Shown here: positions 16,254 through 25,769 of the stretch, piece by piece
Numbering within the stretch: position 1 is the stretch's first letter
Layout of the letters: every line of letters begins with the position of its first letter
Source: Chitinophagaceae bacterium
GTDB taxonomy: Bacteria > Bacteroidota > Bacteroidia > Chitinophagales > Chitinophagaceae
Reading direction: 5' to 3'
Assembly (NCBI GenBank): GCA_004173355.1
Contig: SEAD01000019.1
Location: 1-50,522 of the forward strand
Length of the DNA: 50,522 bases
Translations under genes and position numbers: made by a program
The notes under the pieces: generated by a model
The model's input: only the letters and a program-made list of their open reading frames with translations
Told to the model about the DNA's origin: nothing
Databases searched by the model: none

Positions 16254-19079
16254 ATGAAAAAAACCGTCCTGATGAAGTCCCTGTTCCGCTTACTTGCCAT
16301 CGCCCTGCTGATTGCAGGTCCGCTGGTATCCAGCGCACAGCCGGGTAATGACCTCTGTTCAAACCCGGAGGAACTTTTTTCGTCCACCACTCCCACCCCT
16401 GTAGCGGGCACGGTTAAAAATGCCGGCGCAAGTCTTCCCATTGCTGCCTGCGGTGGCAATACACTTTCCGCCGACGTGTGGTATGTATTTGAAGCAAAAA
16501 CAGCTTTTCCTACCATCCGTCTCACCTCTATCGGAGGCACACTTGATGATGCCTTTGTGCTGCAGGTTTTTGCAGTCAATCCCTGTATCGGAACCCCGGC
16601 ACTCGGTTGCCTTTCCACATCAGGCGCCTCGCTGAACTATCCCTGTGCGATGCTGAATGCAGGCGCCGGCCTTACCCCGGGTACCGACTATTATATACGT
16701 ATCGCACGCGGGGGCAACAACGGCTCCACTTCCGGTAACAGTTCCCTCTGGTCATTCAATATTGCCATCTCAGACCCGGCAGCTTCGGATATTCAGGTAT
16801 CACGTTCTTATATCAACGTCACAAAAGGCACAACCGGTGGTACAGTTGATCCGGGCGATATCCTGGAAATGCGCGCTACGTTTACAATCAAATCCAACAG
16901 CGCCGACAGCCTTTCCTTTGTGGATACACTCTTCCGCAACCGCGGTCTGGCACTGGTTCCGGGCAGTATTGCACTGCGGACCAACGAAGGATTGGTGTAT
17001 CGGAATGATGTAGCGGTGAAAGTCCCGTTCACAGATGATTCCACCGATGCAGATGCCGGTTATTTCCGCAGGCCAAATGGCCAGGATACGATCATCACTA
17101 TCAAGTTCGGTGCAAATGCGCGAAGCTTCCGCAGGGGACAGCTGGCAAATAATTCACTTCCTACGGTGTTTGGCTCAACCTGTATCATCATGGCCACGTA
17201 TCGCGTAAGGGTATATGCCGGTTACAATTCAAAACTGAGTTATAAAACCGGCGGCCTTACTTACCGCGACCGCAGCACGGGTAATTATGTAAACAATACA
17301 TTCAAGACAGATAGCCTGATCGTATACCAGAGCGTGGGTCTTTGTCCCAATGCCGTGTCAGCCAGCAACTCCATCGGTGTGGAGTTCAACGGTACCTTTG
17401 GTGCACCCTCCTCCGCGCCGCCACTTGTACGGAACCGTGGCACCTCTTCCTTTGTATATGGTTACGGTTACAAACCATTCACCCGGGCAGCTTCCGATAA
17501 CGGACCCAACGACTATTTTTATTCCATTGCCAACAATACATTTGCCCAGACACCCACTACCAGCAACGCATGGGCAAAACCGGATGTGACACCCAATCAC
17601 CGGCTGTTCAGCCACTGGGATATTTCGGGTGATCATACCAATGCGGCCGATCCGGCAATCGGGAATGCACCCTGTGATACCACATTACCGGTGAGTGCCT
17701 CGAATCCCTGCGGCTACATGCTTACGCTCAACTCTGCTTACCGCGCCGATACCGCCTTCCAGTATGATGTGACGGGTCTCTGCCCCAATACGTATTACGA
17801 AATCTCGGCCTGGTTTAAAAACCTTTGCGCAAAATGTGGATCGGATTCCACCCAGAAAGCCTTCAATGTGGCGGGCTATGTGCCTTCCGCACTGAATGAT
17901 TCATCAGGTGTGCGACCCAATATTGCATTTGACGTAAACGGGACCGACTACTACACTACCGGTGATATCATCTATACAGGTACCAATACCGGTGGCCGCG
18001 ATGCCAACAACCGCTGGCAGAAACGCGGGTTTACTTACCTGACGGGCAACTCACAAACCAGTTTCCGTCTTACCCTGCGCAACAACGCCCCGGGTGGCGG
18101 TGGCAACGACTGGGCACTGGATGATATAGCGGTGTCGACCTGCCTGCCCAACATGAGTTATTCCCCGTCCCTTAATCCTTCGGTGTGTACGGGAAATGCG
18201 CTCACCATCAATGACACGATCCGCTCTTACTTTAATAACTATACCCACCACCGCTGGCAGCGGAGTACCGATAACGGTGTGACCTGGACCAATGTGGGAC
18301 CACTGCAGAATGCCACACCCGTGTATAATTCCACCCTGGGCACTTACCAGTACGTGACCTCTTATACCATCCCTCCATCCAATACCAACAGCATCGACAG
18401 CGGTAACCGCTACCGGGTGATTGTGGCCACCACGTCCACCAACGTGGGCAGCACTGCCTGTCAGGTAACGGATGGTATAAGCATCATCAACCTGGCTGTG
18501 AGGAACTGTGCGCCTATCCTGGCAACCGACCTGCTTTCTTTCAACGGCCAGCTGCTCCTCTCAAAGGCAGAGCTCAAATGGACCAGCAGCAAGGAAGACA
18601 AACCTGTTACCTATTTTATCCAGCGCAGCGCCGATGGAATCAGTTTCCACAATGCAGGTTCAGTGAACGGACTGGGCAACGGCACCCATGAAACCAACAA
18701 TTACAGTTTCACCGATCCGGTTCAAGTCACCGGCCGCACTTATTACCGTCTCCTGGTAACCGATGCTGACGGCAGCTCGAAATACTCCAGGATCATACAG
18801 CTCGACAACCAGCTGGCAGGAACCATGGAAATGCTGAACCTCGTAAATCCATTCAATGCCTCGGTGGATTTTGAAGTCCGCTCACCAAAAGAAACCCTCG
18901 CAGAGATCCTGCTGACCGATATGTACGGAAAGACCGTTAAAAAAATCACCCGTGTAATCAGCCGCGGTGTAACCCCGGTATCACTTGATGAAACAGCATC
19001 CCTGCCCGCGGGCACTTATTTTATCACGGTGAAAAGTAACGGCACCGGCATTACCCATAAAGTTGTAAAAAAGAATTAG
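16254..19079 (+). CDS. T9SS-exported adhesin-like protein, paralogue 1
   Basis: 941 aa. Signal peptide (hydrophobic 8-26, SSAQP). One N-terminal beta domain of about 130 residues begins with GNDLCSNPEELF and contains DVWYVFEAK. A DUF11-like domain follows (DIQVSRSYINVTKGTTGGTVDPGD), then a middle region with FSHWDISGDH and CPNTYYEISAWFKN, which looks like a lectin- or carbohydrate-binding-type module, and GGGGNDWALDDIAVSTC. The C-terminus has a beta domain (AELKWTSSKEDKPVTYFIQRSADG) and a type A sorting domain ending HKVVKKN. Highly similar to the next gene over the C-terminal half. Predicted cell-surface or secreted; ligand unknown. Transcribed alone: own promoter, terminator after the stop. 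Confidence 0.85.
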   Translation: MKKTVLMKSLFRLLAIALLIAGPLVSSAQPGNDLCSNPEELFSSTTPTPVAGTVKNAGASLPIAACGGNTLSADVWYVFEAKTAFPTIRLTSIGGTLDDAFVLQVFAVNPCIGTPALGCLSTSGASLNYPCAMLNAGAGLTPGTDYYIRIARGGNNGSTSGNSSLWSFNIAISDPAASDIQVSRSYINVTKGTTGGTVDPGDILEMRATFTIKSNSADSLSFVDTLFRNRGLALVPGSIALRTNEGLVYRNDVAVKVPFTDDSTDADAGYFRRPNGQDTIITIKFGANARSFRRGQLANNSLPTVFGSTCIIMATYRVRVYAGYNSKLSYKTGGLTYRDRSTGNYVNNTFKTDSLIVYQSVGLCPNAVSASNSIGVEFNGTFGAPSSAPPLVRNRGTSSFVYGYGYKPFTRAASDNGPNDYFYSIANNTFAQTPTTSNAWAKPDVTPNHRLFSHWDISGDHTNAADPAIGNAPCDTTLPVSASNPCGYMLTLNSAYRADTAFQYDVTGLCPNTYYEISAWFKNLCAKCGSDSTQKAFNVAGYVPSALNDSSGVRPNIAFDVNGTDYYTTGDIIYTGTNTGGRDANNRWQKRGFTYLTGNSQTSFRLTLRNNAPGGGGNDWALDDIAVSTCLPNMSYSPSLNPSVCTGNALTINDTIRSYFNNYTHHRWQRSTDNGVTWTNVGPLQNATPVYNSTLGTYQYVTSYTIPPSNTNSIDSGNRYRVIVATTSTNVGSTACQVTDGISIINLAVRNCAPILATDLLSFNGQLLLSKAELKWTSSKEDKPVTYFIQRSADGISFHNAGSVNGLGNGTHETNNYSFTDPVQVTGRTYYRLLVTDADGSSKYSRIIQLDNQLAGTMEMLNLVNPFNASVDFEVRSPKETLAEILLTDMYGKTVKKITRVISRGVTPVSLDETASLPAGTYFITVKSNGTGITHKVVKKN

Positions 19080-19100
19080 GCGTGTTGTTCCACAGATTCC

Positions 19101-19131
19101 AGGGCCATCCAGTGCGGATGGCCTTTTTTTT
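19101..19131 (+). terminator. Terminator of paralogue 1
   Basis: GGCCATCC (19103-19110) / GGATGGCC (19116-19123), 5-base loop, followed by eight T (19124-19131), 22 bases after the stop. Confidence 0.92.
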
Positions 19132-19358
19132 AAAATATTTTTTACGGTCATCGTAAAACTACCACGCCCTTTGTTTTCTTACCTGCGCCACTACAACATA
19201 TCGTTTTCCGCCTATCGTTAGATCACGGGTCCTCAGTTAATTAAATACCATTATTAATTGCCCCGGACCGGCAAATATTAGGAATACAACGTAGTGGATC
19301 CCGTACAATGGCGGCATGTCGATCGTAATAGCACGAGCGGCCTATCGTTAATTTCCTA
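19132..19358. other. Intergenic region between the paralogues, no gene seen
   Basis: With its flanks this 348-base gap has no credible coding frame. It is AT-richer than the genes on either side and holds the terminator at its left end, an 11-base direct repeat and the promoter at its right end. The middle contains TTAATTAA (19236-19243); I see nothing else. Confidence 0.6.
19210..19350 (+). repeat. Direct repeat GCCTATCGTTA, two copies
   Basis: Exact 11-base copies at 19210-19220 and 19340-19350, 130 bases apart start to start. The second ends 8 bases before the TTG of the promoter for the 1181-aa protein, a position suited to an activator site. Chance cannot be excluded. Confidence 0.4.
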
Positions 19359-19389
19359 TTGCCCCGACGCGAACTCTGTAGTTATTTTG
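19359..19389 (+). promoter_or_regulatory. Promoter of the 1181-aa T9SS cargo gene
   Basis: TTG (19359-19361), 20 bases, TTATTTTG (19382-19389), then CC; same spacing and box form as at 16192-16222. The ATG is at 19428. Confidence 0.65.
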
Positions 19390-19427
19390 CCTACCGATCC
19401 TAAGAAAAAACTATTAGTCCCCTATTT

Positions 19428-22400
19428 ATGAAAACATACACCACCAGATCTTACTACAGGATAGTAGCGCCACTCCTGCTCCTGCTTGCACCGGTCCTTT
19501 CATGGGCACAACCTGCCAATGACCTTTGCTCCGCCGCACAGCCGATCAACCAGGAACTGGTTTGTACCCCAACCAGCGGTACACTCATCAGCGCCACCTA
19601 CACTACCATGACCAGCAGTTGCGGTGCAGGGGTACAAAGGGATGTATGGTACAGTTTTACCGCCAAATCAAACACCGTCTATATTAATATTGCCACTGCC
19701 ACATCAGGGGCAAACCTTCGTTTCCAGATACTGTCTGCCGCAAGCTGTGGCGGTACTGAGACCAGCATCGTCTGTACAGGTCCGTCGGCCAACGTAGCTA
19801 ACCTGATTGCCGGCACCCCATACCTGGTCCGGATATACAGCAACACCGATGTTGCTACCGCATTCACCATCTGCGCCACTACGGTTACTTCCAATACCTG
19901 TGGCGCCGCAGTGGCACTTACACCGGGTAATCCCGGCCTGCCTTCCGAAGGGTTTACATTCGGGGCAACGAACGACGGTGTTACTTCTGCCTGCCCTGCT
20001 TCAACCTATGATGTCTGGTACAAGTTCGTAGCCAATACATCCAACCCGACCATTTCGCTGAGCGCCATCGGTTCTGAATTTACCAATGCCTCACTCGAAT
20101 TATATTCCGGCACCTGTGCAGCCCTGACCTCTCTTGGCTGCGGAGGTACTTCACTCACCGCCAGCAACCTGACACTTGGTTCCACCTATCTCGTACGTGT
20201 GTACTCCGCTGGTGGCGCTGCGCCGGTAAACCGCAACAACAGCGTCTTCCAGATAGTGGTAAATGACGGACCGACTGCAAATGACCTTTGCAGCAATGCC
20301 GAACTCCTGGTATCCAATCCCGCTACCTGCGGCGCAGCTGTTACAGGCAACCTGAAAACATCCACCGCATCATTGCCGGCAGAAGGAGTACCAGCCGGTT
20401 GCGGCGATGCAGCAGCAGGTGATGTATGGTACCGCTTCGTGGCGCAGTCTGCCTACCCGCAGATCAACCTGGGAAGTGTAGGTGCCAATATCGGTAATGC
20501 GGCTTTTGGTGGCGGTATCCGTATGCAGCTGTTTGAAGGCAACTGCGGATCGTTTTCCCAGATGGCCTGCGCCACCGGATCGTACAATACTGCCTCACTT
20601 GCTGCAGGACGCACGCTGATCCTTGGCAACACCTATTATATCCGTATCAGCACGCTGAACGCAAACCCGGGTAATCCAGGTACAGGTTCGGCTTACCGGT
20701 TCACCATCTGTATCGTTGACCCGGTGATCACTACCACCCCGAGGTTTGGTAATACATACGTAAACGTATCAAAGAAAAACATTGGTGGTGTGGTTGAAAA
20801 AGGCGATACCCTGGAAATCCGCATGACCATTTCCCTGTCGAGCGGTGTGCAGTACAATCCGCGTTATCTCGACAATGTACCGACCAATACACAGATGCTG
20901 ACCGGCCCGAATGATTCTATCCGGATCATCACAAACGAAGGACTTACCTACAAAAAATATTCACTGGCGGGTGGGGATGATGCAGCCACATTTATGGCAG
21001 CGCCTCCTGCGGGACAATACAATGTGCGGATCAATATGGGCTTTGGGGCAATGATGCCGCCACCCACTGCACCACTTAACAATGGTGACACCGACCCAAC
21101 CGGTTCGCAGCAGATCAGTTACAGTTCACGCCCTGTGGGTGGCGGACGGGTATTGTTTGCAACCGCATTCCGCGTGGTGGTAACGGGCAACCCGGGTGAT
21201 ATCATCACCCTTGGTTCGGGTAAGTTTGTCTACCGCAACAACCCATCCGCAGCCGACCAGTCAGTCAATACCATTCCATACAATATCCTGATCACTACAC
21301 CACGCTCACTCTGCGCCAACGCAACGGGTGTAAACAATGCCCAGGAATTCGGCGGTACATTTGGCAATGGCACAACGCTGAACCGGCCTACACCGCTGGC
21401 TTTCGCACCTACATCATACACTTATGTACCAGCGATGGGTGGCGCAACAAGTATCGGTGACGGACAGTATGGTATTGTAAAAAGTACAAGCGCACGGGAA
21501 GGAACCAGCCGCGCGGCCCAGGCCAACCCGAACTGCGTACTGCCCCTGGTTGCCGGTGATATGAACTCGTGTTTCTACCGGATGTTTAGTGGATTCTGGG
21601 ATGTGGATGGTGACCATTCAGGCACCAACAACAGTGTCGGTAACATCCCGCCTGCCAATGGTGATGATGGTGGTTACATGATGCTGGTAAATGCCGACTA
21701 TGTGGCTTCCGAAATTTACCGCCAGACCATTTCCGGCCTTTGCCCGAATACCTACTATGAATTCAGCGCCTGGGTGCGTAACGTATGTCCCAACTGTGGT
21801 GTGGATTCCGTAGGGGCGCAGACATTCCGTCCGGGAGTATTACCTAACCTCACATTTATCCTCGACGATATCGACCAGTACAATACCGGTGAGATGTTGC
21901 CCAATGGCTGGAATAAAAAAGGATTCGTGTTTGTAACCGGTCCTTCACAGACCAGTGCAACCTTTTCTATCCGCAACAATGCACAGGGTGGTGGCGGTAA
22001 CGACTGGGCAATGGATGATATTTCCATCGCTACCTGTCTTCCAAACATGAGCTACTCGCCTACGCTGAACCCGTCGGTTTGTATCGGCAATTCACTTACG
22101 ATCAATGATACCATCCGGTCATATTTCAACAACTATGGCCACCACCAGTGGCAGCGCAGTACCAACAATGGTGCGAGCTGGTCGGATGTGGGCGGACTGA
22201 GGTCTTACAGCCCGGTGTACAATCCATCACTGCAGACATACGAGTATATCACATCCTATACGATCCCGCCGTCCAATACCAATACGACTGACAGCGGTAC
22301 ACTTTACCGTGTGATCGTGGCCACCAGCGCCAGCAACGTGGGTACCACTTCCTGCCAGGTTACCGATGGGATTTCCATCATCAACCTTGCGGTGCAGGAT

Positions 22401-22973
22401 TGTATCGTGCTGCCGACCGACCTGCTTTCGTTCTCAGGCAAACTGGCCAGCGGGAAAACAATACTGTCATGGTCTACTTCAAAGGAATCAACCACCATTG
22501 AATTCCTGCTGGAGAAAAGTACTGATGGCGTGAACTACACCACCGTTGCAAAAATCGCCGGTAAGGGTGACGCGGCAACCATCAACAACTACAGTTATAC
22601 CGATCCGGGAACCGTGAACGGAAAAATATATTACCGCCTTGTCATGAACGGACAGAATATGTCCCGCAAGTATTCAAGGGTGGTACAGCTGTCAACCCGG
22701 CCTGACCGCCGCTTCGAATTGCTGAATGTGATCAACCCGTTCCAGTCATCCCTGCATTTCGAAGTATCATCACCCGCTGATTCGCGGATCAGTGCACAGC
22801 TGGTTGATATTTTTGGAAAGACCGTCCGCACGATGACCTACAGGGTATACGAAGGCATCAATTCCTTTACCCTGCCTTCCACCGACAACCTGCCGGCAGG
22901 AACCTATGTCCTGATGGTTACACAGGACAACCAGGTGCTGCACCGTAAGGTGGTGAAAAGGGATGGCCAGTAA
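19428..22973 (+). CDS. T9SS-exported adhesin-like protein, paralogue 2
   Basis: 1181 aa. Signal peptide (hydrophobic 12-26, SWAQP). Three N-terminal beta repeats of about 120-140 residues, starting near ANDLCSAAQPI, SNTCGAAVAL and ANDLCSNAELL, each with a D(V)WY(S/K/R)F motif. The single copy in paralogue 1 corresponds to these. Next are the DUF11-like domain (TYVNVSKKNIGG), the region with FSGFWDVDGDHSG, CPNTYYEFSAWVRN and GGGGNDWAMDDISIATC, the segment SVCIGNSLTINDTIRSYFNNY shared almost word for word with paralogue 1, a beta domain, and a type A sorting domain ending LHRKVVKRDGQ. Surface or secreted; ligand unknown. The pair arose by duplication with gain or loss of repeats. Confidence 0.85.
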   Translation: MKTYTTRSYYRIVAPLLLLLAPVLSWAQPANDLCSAAQPINQELVCTPTSGTLISATYTTMTSSCGAGVQRDVWYSFTAKSNTVYINIATATSGANLRFQILSAASCGGTETSIVCTGPSANVANLIAGTPYLVRIYSNTDVATAFTICATTVTSNTCGAAVALTPGNPGLPSEGFTFGATNDGVTSACPASTYDVWYKFVANTSNPTISLSAIGSEFTNASLELYSGTCAALTSLGCGGTSLTASNLTLGSTYLVRVYSAGGAAPVNRNNSVFQIVVNDGPTANDLCSNAELLVSNPATCGAAVTGNLKTSTASLPAEGVPAGCGDAAAGDVWYRFVAQSAYPQINLGSVGANIGNAAFGGGIRMQLFEGNCGSFSQMACATGSYNTASLAAGRTLILGNTYYIRISTLNANPGNPGTGSAYRFTICIVDPVITTTPRFGNTYVNVSKKNIGGVVEKGDTLEIRMTISLSSGVQYNPRYLDNVPTNTQMLTGPNDSIRIITNEGLTYKKYSLAGGDDAATFMAAPPAGQYNVRINMGFGAMMPPPTAPLNNGDTDPTGSQQISYSSRPVGGGRVLFATAFRVVVTGNPGDIITLGSGKFVYRNNPSAADQSVNTIPYNILITTPRSLCANATGVNNAQEFGGTFGNGTTLNRPTPLAFAPTSYTYVPAMGGATSIGDGQYGIVKSTSAREGTSRAAQANPNCVLPLVAGDMNSCFYRMFSGFWDVDGDHSGTNNSVGNIPPANGDDGGYMMLVNADYVASEIYRQTISGLCPNTYYEFSAWVRNVCPNCGVDSVGAQTFRPGVLPNLTFILDDIDQYNTGEMLPNGWNKKGFVFVTGPSQTSATFSIRNNAQGGGGNDWAMDDISIATCLPNMSYSPTLNPSVCIGNSLTINDTIRSYFNNYGHHQWQRSTNNGASWSDVGGLRSYSPVYNPSLQTYEYITSYTIPPSNTNTTDSGTLYRVIVATSASNVGTTSCQVTDGISIINLAVQDCIVLPTDLLSFSGKLASGKTILSWSTSKESTTIEFLLEKSTDGVNYTTVAKIAGKGDAATINNYSYTDPGTVNGKIYYRLVMNGQNMSRKYSRVVQLSTRPDRRFELLNVINPFQSSLHFEVSSPADSRISAQLVDIFGKTVRTMTYRVYEGINSFTLPSTDNLPAGTYVLMVTQDNQVLHRKVVKRDGQ

Positions 22974-23085
22974 GCAGGATCCGGACCACTACCCGGACTA
23001 CTATCCGGACCAGTACCCGGACCATTCACCTGCACCGCATTATCAAACCGCCCCAGTGGCGGTTTTTTTATGGCCAAAACTGTAA
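22963..23085 (+). CDS. Possible small ORF with PDxY repeats (weak)
   Basis: A 40-codon frame starting at an ATG that overlaps the last codons of the 1181-aa gene in another frame. It reads MASKQ followed by four DP/YPD-type units (PDHY, PDYY, PDQY, PDHS) coded by the 12-base tandem repeat, and ends at TAA inside the sequence after the terminator hairpin. The terminator lies within the frame, which argues against expression. Listed because the repeat unit length is a multiple of three and keeps this frame open. Confidence 0.15.
   Translation: MASKQDPDHYPDYYPDQYPDHSPAPHYQTAPVAVFLWPKL
22981..23028 (+). repeat. 12-base tandem repeat, four units
   Basis: Units begin at 22981, 22993, 23005 and 23017 and follow CCGGACYAnTAY; the last unit diverges at its end. 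Directly after the stop codon of the 1181-aa gene and before its terminator. Confidence 0.85.
23045..23069 (+). terminator. Terminator of paralogue 2
   Basis: AAACCGCC (23045-23052) / GGCGGTTT (23058-23065), 5-base loop, T run through 23069. Confidence 0.9.
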
Positions 23086-23095
23086 CTTTACCGTT

Positions 23096-24181
23096 ATGAG
23101 TACTACAGCAAAACCAGTTATCGGAATCTCCTGCGGTGACCTGAACGGCATCGGTATGGAATTGATCATCAAAACCTTTTCCGATAACCGGCTGATGGAA
23201 CTCTGTACCCCGGTGATCTTTGCTTCCAATAAAGTGGTCAACTTTTACCGGAAATCCATCACTGAAGGCAATTTTAACTACGAGAACGCAAAAGAATTTG
23301 ATAAACTCAGCCATAAACGCATCAATGTGTTCAATTGCTGGGAGGAAGAAGTGGCCATCCAGCCGGGTGAACTCACCGAATCCGCCGGTAAGTATGCCAT
23401 CATCTCTTTACAATCGGCCGTAGCAGCGCTCAAACAAAAACATATCGACGGCCTGGTCACCGCGCCGATCCATAAAAAGAATATCCAGTCTGCGGAATTC
23501 AGTTTCCCCGGCCATACCCCCTACCTTAAAGAGATGTTTGGGGTAAAGGATGTAGTCATGATGCTTTGTGCAGGCGATTTCCGCGTGGCACTCGTGACCG
23601 AACATATCCCTGTGTCAGACATTGCCGGTAAAATCACAAAGGCCGCAATCCTCAGTAAGCTGCAGATCATCCACAAATCGCTCCAGCGTGATTTCGGGAT
23701 CGACCGGCCGAGGATTGCAGTACTCGGTCTCAATCCCCATGCGGGTGATGAAGGGCTGATCGGCCAGGAAGAGGAAACGATTATCAAACCGGCGATCAAG
23801 GAAGCGCGTAACAGCAATATGCTGGTGGTGGGACCCTACAGCGCAGACGCATTTTTTGCACGTAACCAGCAGAAACAATTTGATGCGGTGCTCGCAATGT
23901 ACCACGACCAGGGCCTCGTACCATTCAAGGCACTGGCTTCAGGCGAGGGGGTAAACTATACCGCAGGCCTTCCGGTGGTCCGCACATCACCCGATCACGG
24001 GACCGCATTTGATATTGCGGGGAAAGACCGTGCAGATAATTCATCGTTCCTTGCATCTATTTTCAGCTGTATCGATATCATCAACCAGCGTGTGACGTTT
24101 GACGAGAACCGCAGCAACCCACTGCAGAAAATCAAACCTGAAGTCTTTGCCCGTATGGAAGACGAGGATATCCGCGATTAA
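23096..24181 (+). CDS. pdxA: 4-hydroxythreonine-4-phosphate dehydrogenase PdxA
   Basis: 361 aa. Oxidises 4-phosphohydroxy-L-threonine in the deoxyxylulose-dependent route to pyridoxal phosphate. The three metal-binding histidines are present: H140 (FPGHTPYLKEMF), H215 (LNPHAGDEG) and H270 (MYHDQGLVPFK), and GDLNGIGMEL opens the nucleotide-binding half. About 30 residues longer than E. coli PdxA, with extra sequence near 55-85. A TAACTTTA -7-like box ends 5 bases before the ATG, so a very short or absent leader is possible. Other pyridoxine genes are not adjacent. Its stop is 3 bases from that of the convergent LolA-like gene. Confidence 0.93.
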   Translation: MSTTAKPVIGISCGDLNGIGMELIIKTFSDNRLMELCTPVIFASNKVVNFYRKSITEGNFNYENAKEFDKLSHKRINVFNCWEEEVAIQPGELTESAGKYAIISLQSAVAALKQKHIDGLVTAPIHKKNIQSAEFSFPGHTPYLKEMFGVKDVVMMLCAGDFRVALVTEHIPVSDIAGKITKAAILSKLQIIHKSLQRDFGIDRPRIAVLGLNPHAGDEGLIGQEEETIIKPAIKEARNSNMLVVGPYSADAFFARNQQKQFDAVLAMYHDQGLVPFKALASGEGVNYTAGLPVVRTSPDHGTAFDIAGKDRADNSSFLASIFSCIDIINQRVTFDENRSNPLQKIKPEVFARMEDEDIRD

Positions 24182-24184
24182 TGT

Positions 24185-24874
24185 TTACTGGAATACACTG
24201 TCAGGGATCCCTTTATTGATGGTGTAGGAGCTGTAAGTAATCTCTACACGGCCCCTGTTGTCTTTGGCCTTATCTGCTGCGGCCGGGGTCTTCTTCGTGC
24301 CATCGTCATAGTCGAAGGTCACGCCTTTTGGTAATTTGTAATCCTTGGTATTGAAACTGAAGATCACTTTATCCGCCAGTGCGTACTCAGCATATTTTCC
24401 ATAAGTGAGTTCGAGTTCATAGGTGCCATTTTCTCTGGTAGTGGTTTTTGCGCGTCGTACAAGCTTCAGCTTTTCATCGATATAAAGGGTTGACAGTACC
24501 ACGTCGGCGTTATCATCCCTTGGCAACAGTTTCACCATCCGGAGACCGGTGGCGGCTTCTTTACCGACATCCAGTATATCATAGCCATCGGTGTTGGCGA
24601 ACACATTCCCGAGATTGATATTTACAGAACCCTTCGGGATAAACGAAATGCCGCTTTCATTTTTTACTCTCAGTTTATTCGGCTTCTTGAAATAAACCCT
24701 GATCTCTGCCACCGGCGCTTTGATAAAGGCCACGTTTGTTTTCATCTTCCCCTTCGCTTCATAATCATTTGCCTTGTCCACTTTTGCCTTCACGGCAAGC
24801 ACCAGCTCTTCTGCGGTCTGCGCCCTGAGCGAAACACCGGATAAAAGGAATAAAAAGAGTACGAGTTGTTTCAT
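24185..24874 (-). CDS. LolA-like periplasmic lipoprotein-carrier-fold protein
   Basis: 229 aa with a signal peptide (MKQLVLFLFLLSGVSLRAQ). The body fits the LolA/outer-membrane lipoprotein-sorting fold: AEELVLAVKAKVDKANDYEAKGKMKTNV, then EIRVYFKKPNKLRVKNESG and a long beta-rich stretch. Known relatives ferry lipids or lipoproteins across the periplasm, or act as carriers for exporters. It begins 4 bases after the ABC permease gene ends, so it belongs to that exporter operon; a role as the periplasmic partner of the exporter is an inference. Confidence 0.75.
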   Translation of the reverse strand: MKQLVLFLFLLSGVSLRAQTAEELVLAVKAKVDKANDYEAKGKMKTNVAFIKAPVAEIRVYFKKPNKLRVKNESGISFIPKGSVNINLGNVFANTDGYDILDVGKEAATGLRMVKLLPRDDNADVVLSTLYIDEKLKLVRRAKTTTRENGTYELELTYGKYAEYALADKVIFSFNTKDYKLPKGVTFDYDDGTKKTPAAADKAKDNRGRVEITYSSYTINKGIPDSVFQ

Positions 24875-24878
24875 GAGG

Positions 24879-25769
24879 TCAGTTTAATATGTCCTTGCGA
24901 CGGAAAATCCAGATCGCGGAACCGGTAAAAAGAAAAGTGTACCCGACCAGTATGGCAAGGCTTCGCCAGATTGCCGGAAGGTTTTCGATACTCCCGCGGA
25001 TAGTCACCGCATCGGCATCTGCTTTCACGTAAAAAAATCCCTTCCATGCCACCATATGGGAGGTGAACAGCCATGGCTTGACCGTGCGGTCATAAATCGG
25101 GATATTCATTTCGGATAAAATAGTAAACACGATTACGATACTCATGGTGGCGATGATGGGGCCGATGGAATTTTCCGCAAACACACTTAGCAGGAAGGCC
25201 AGCGCCGATACCGTGGTCAGCGCCACTGCTGCATACCCGAAGGCTGCAAAATAGCGCCAGAGCACATCATCCACCGCTATCTGTTCGATACCGGCGGACC
25301 GCAGCACCACCATATCATTCACCCCGAAGATCAGCATACTGCCCAGGAGGGCAAGTACGGCCATCCAGACCAGCAGGGCAATGGTATAGATCACGGATGC
25401 CGTGAATTTTACCAGCATGAACTGCGTGCGGCTGACCGGCCGGGTGAGCGATAACCGGAGTGTGCCCATATTTGCCTCTCCGGCGATAGAGTCACCCGCC
25501 ACAAGGGCCACCAGCAGCGGCATCTGGATCAACAGGGTATTGAGGATAACAAAACAGATCAGGTAACCGTTGAGCAATTTGTCCTTGAAATCATCTGCCA
25601 TGTCAAAGGAGTCGGTGAGATTGCTCAGCAACAGGTCGATATATGAGCGGCCGTCATACTTCAGTGCCACCTGGATCAGCACAACAATGGAGGCGATGGC
25701 CCCAAAGGCGATATAAGTCCTTGGGCGTTTGAAGATCTTGAACAGTTCAATTTTTAAAAGCTTCCACAT
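24879..25769 (-). CDS. ABC-2 type transporter permease
   Basis: 296 aa with six hydrophobic segments and an N-terminal cytoplasmic start MWKLLKIELFKIFKRPRTY, typical of ABC-2 exporters of the gliding GldF/NatB-like kind. Segment IAGEANMGTLRLSLTRPVSRTQFMLVK is the conserved coupling stretch after the second membrane helix. The start overlaps the end of the ATPase gene by 23 bases. Works with that ATPase; the substrate is unknown. Confidence 0.85.
   Translation of the reverse strand: MWKLLKIELFKIFKRPRTYIAFGAIASIVVLIQVALKYDGRSYIDLLLSNLTDSFDMADDFKDKLLNGYLICFVILNTLLIQMPLLVALVAGDSIAGEANMGTLRLSLTRPVSRTQFMLVKFTASVIYTIALLVWMAVLALLGSMLIFGVNDMVVLRSAGIEQIAVDDVLWRYFAAFGYAAVALTTVSALAFLLSVFAENSIGPIIATMSIVIVFTILSEMNIPIYDRTVKPWLFTSHMVAWKGFFYVKADADAVTIRGSIENLPAIWRSLAILVGYTFLFTGSAIWIFRRKDILN

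Noticed and set aside
22981-23028. Tandem repeat as a possible CRISPR array.
   Set aside because: Units are adjacent 12-base copies with no spacers, and there are no cas genes.
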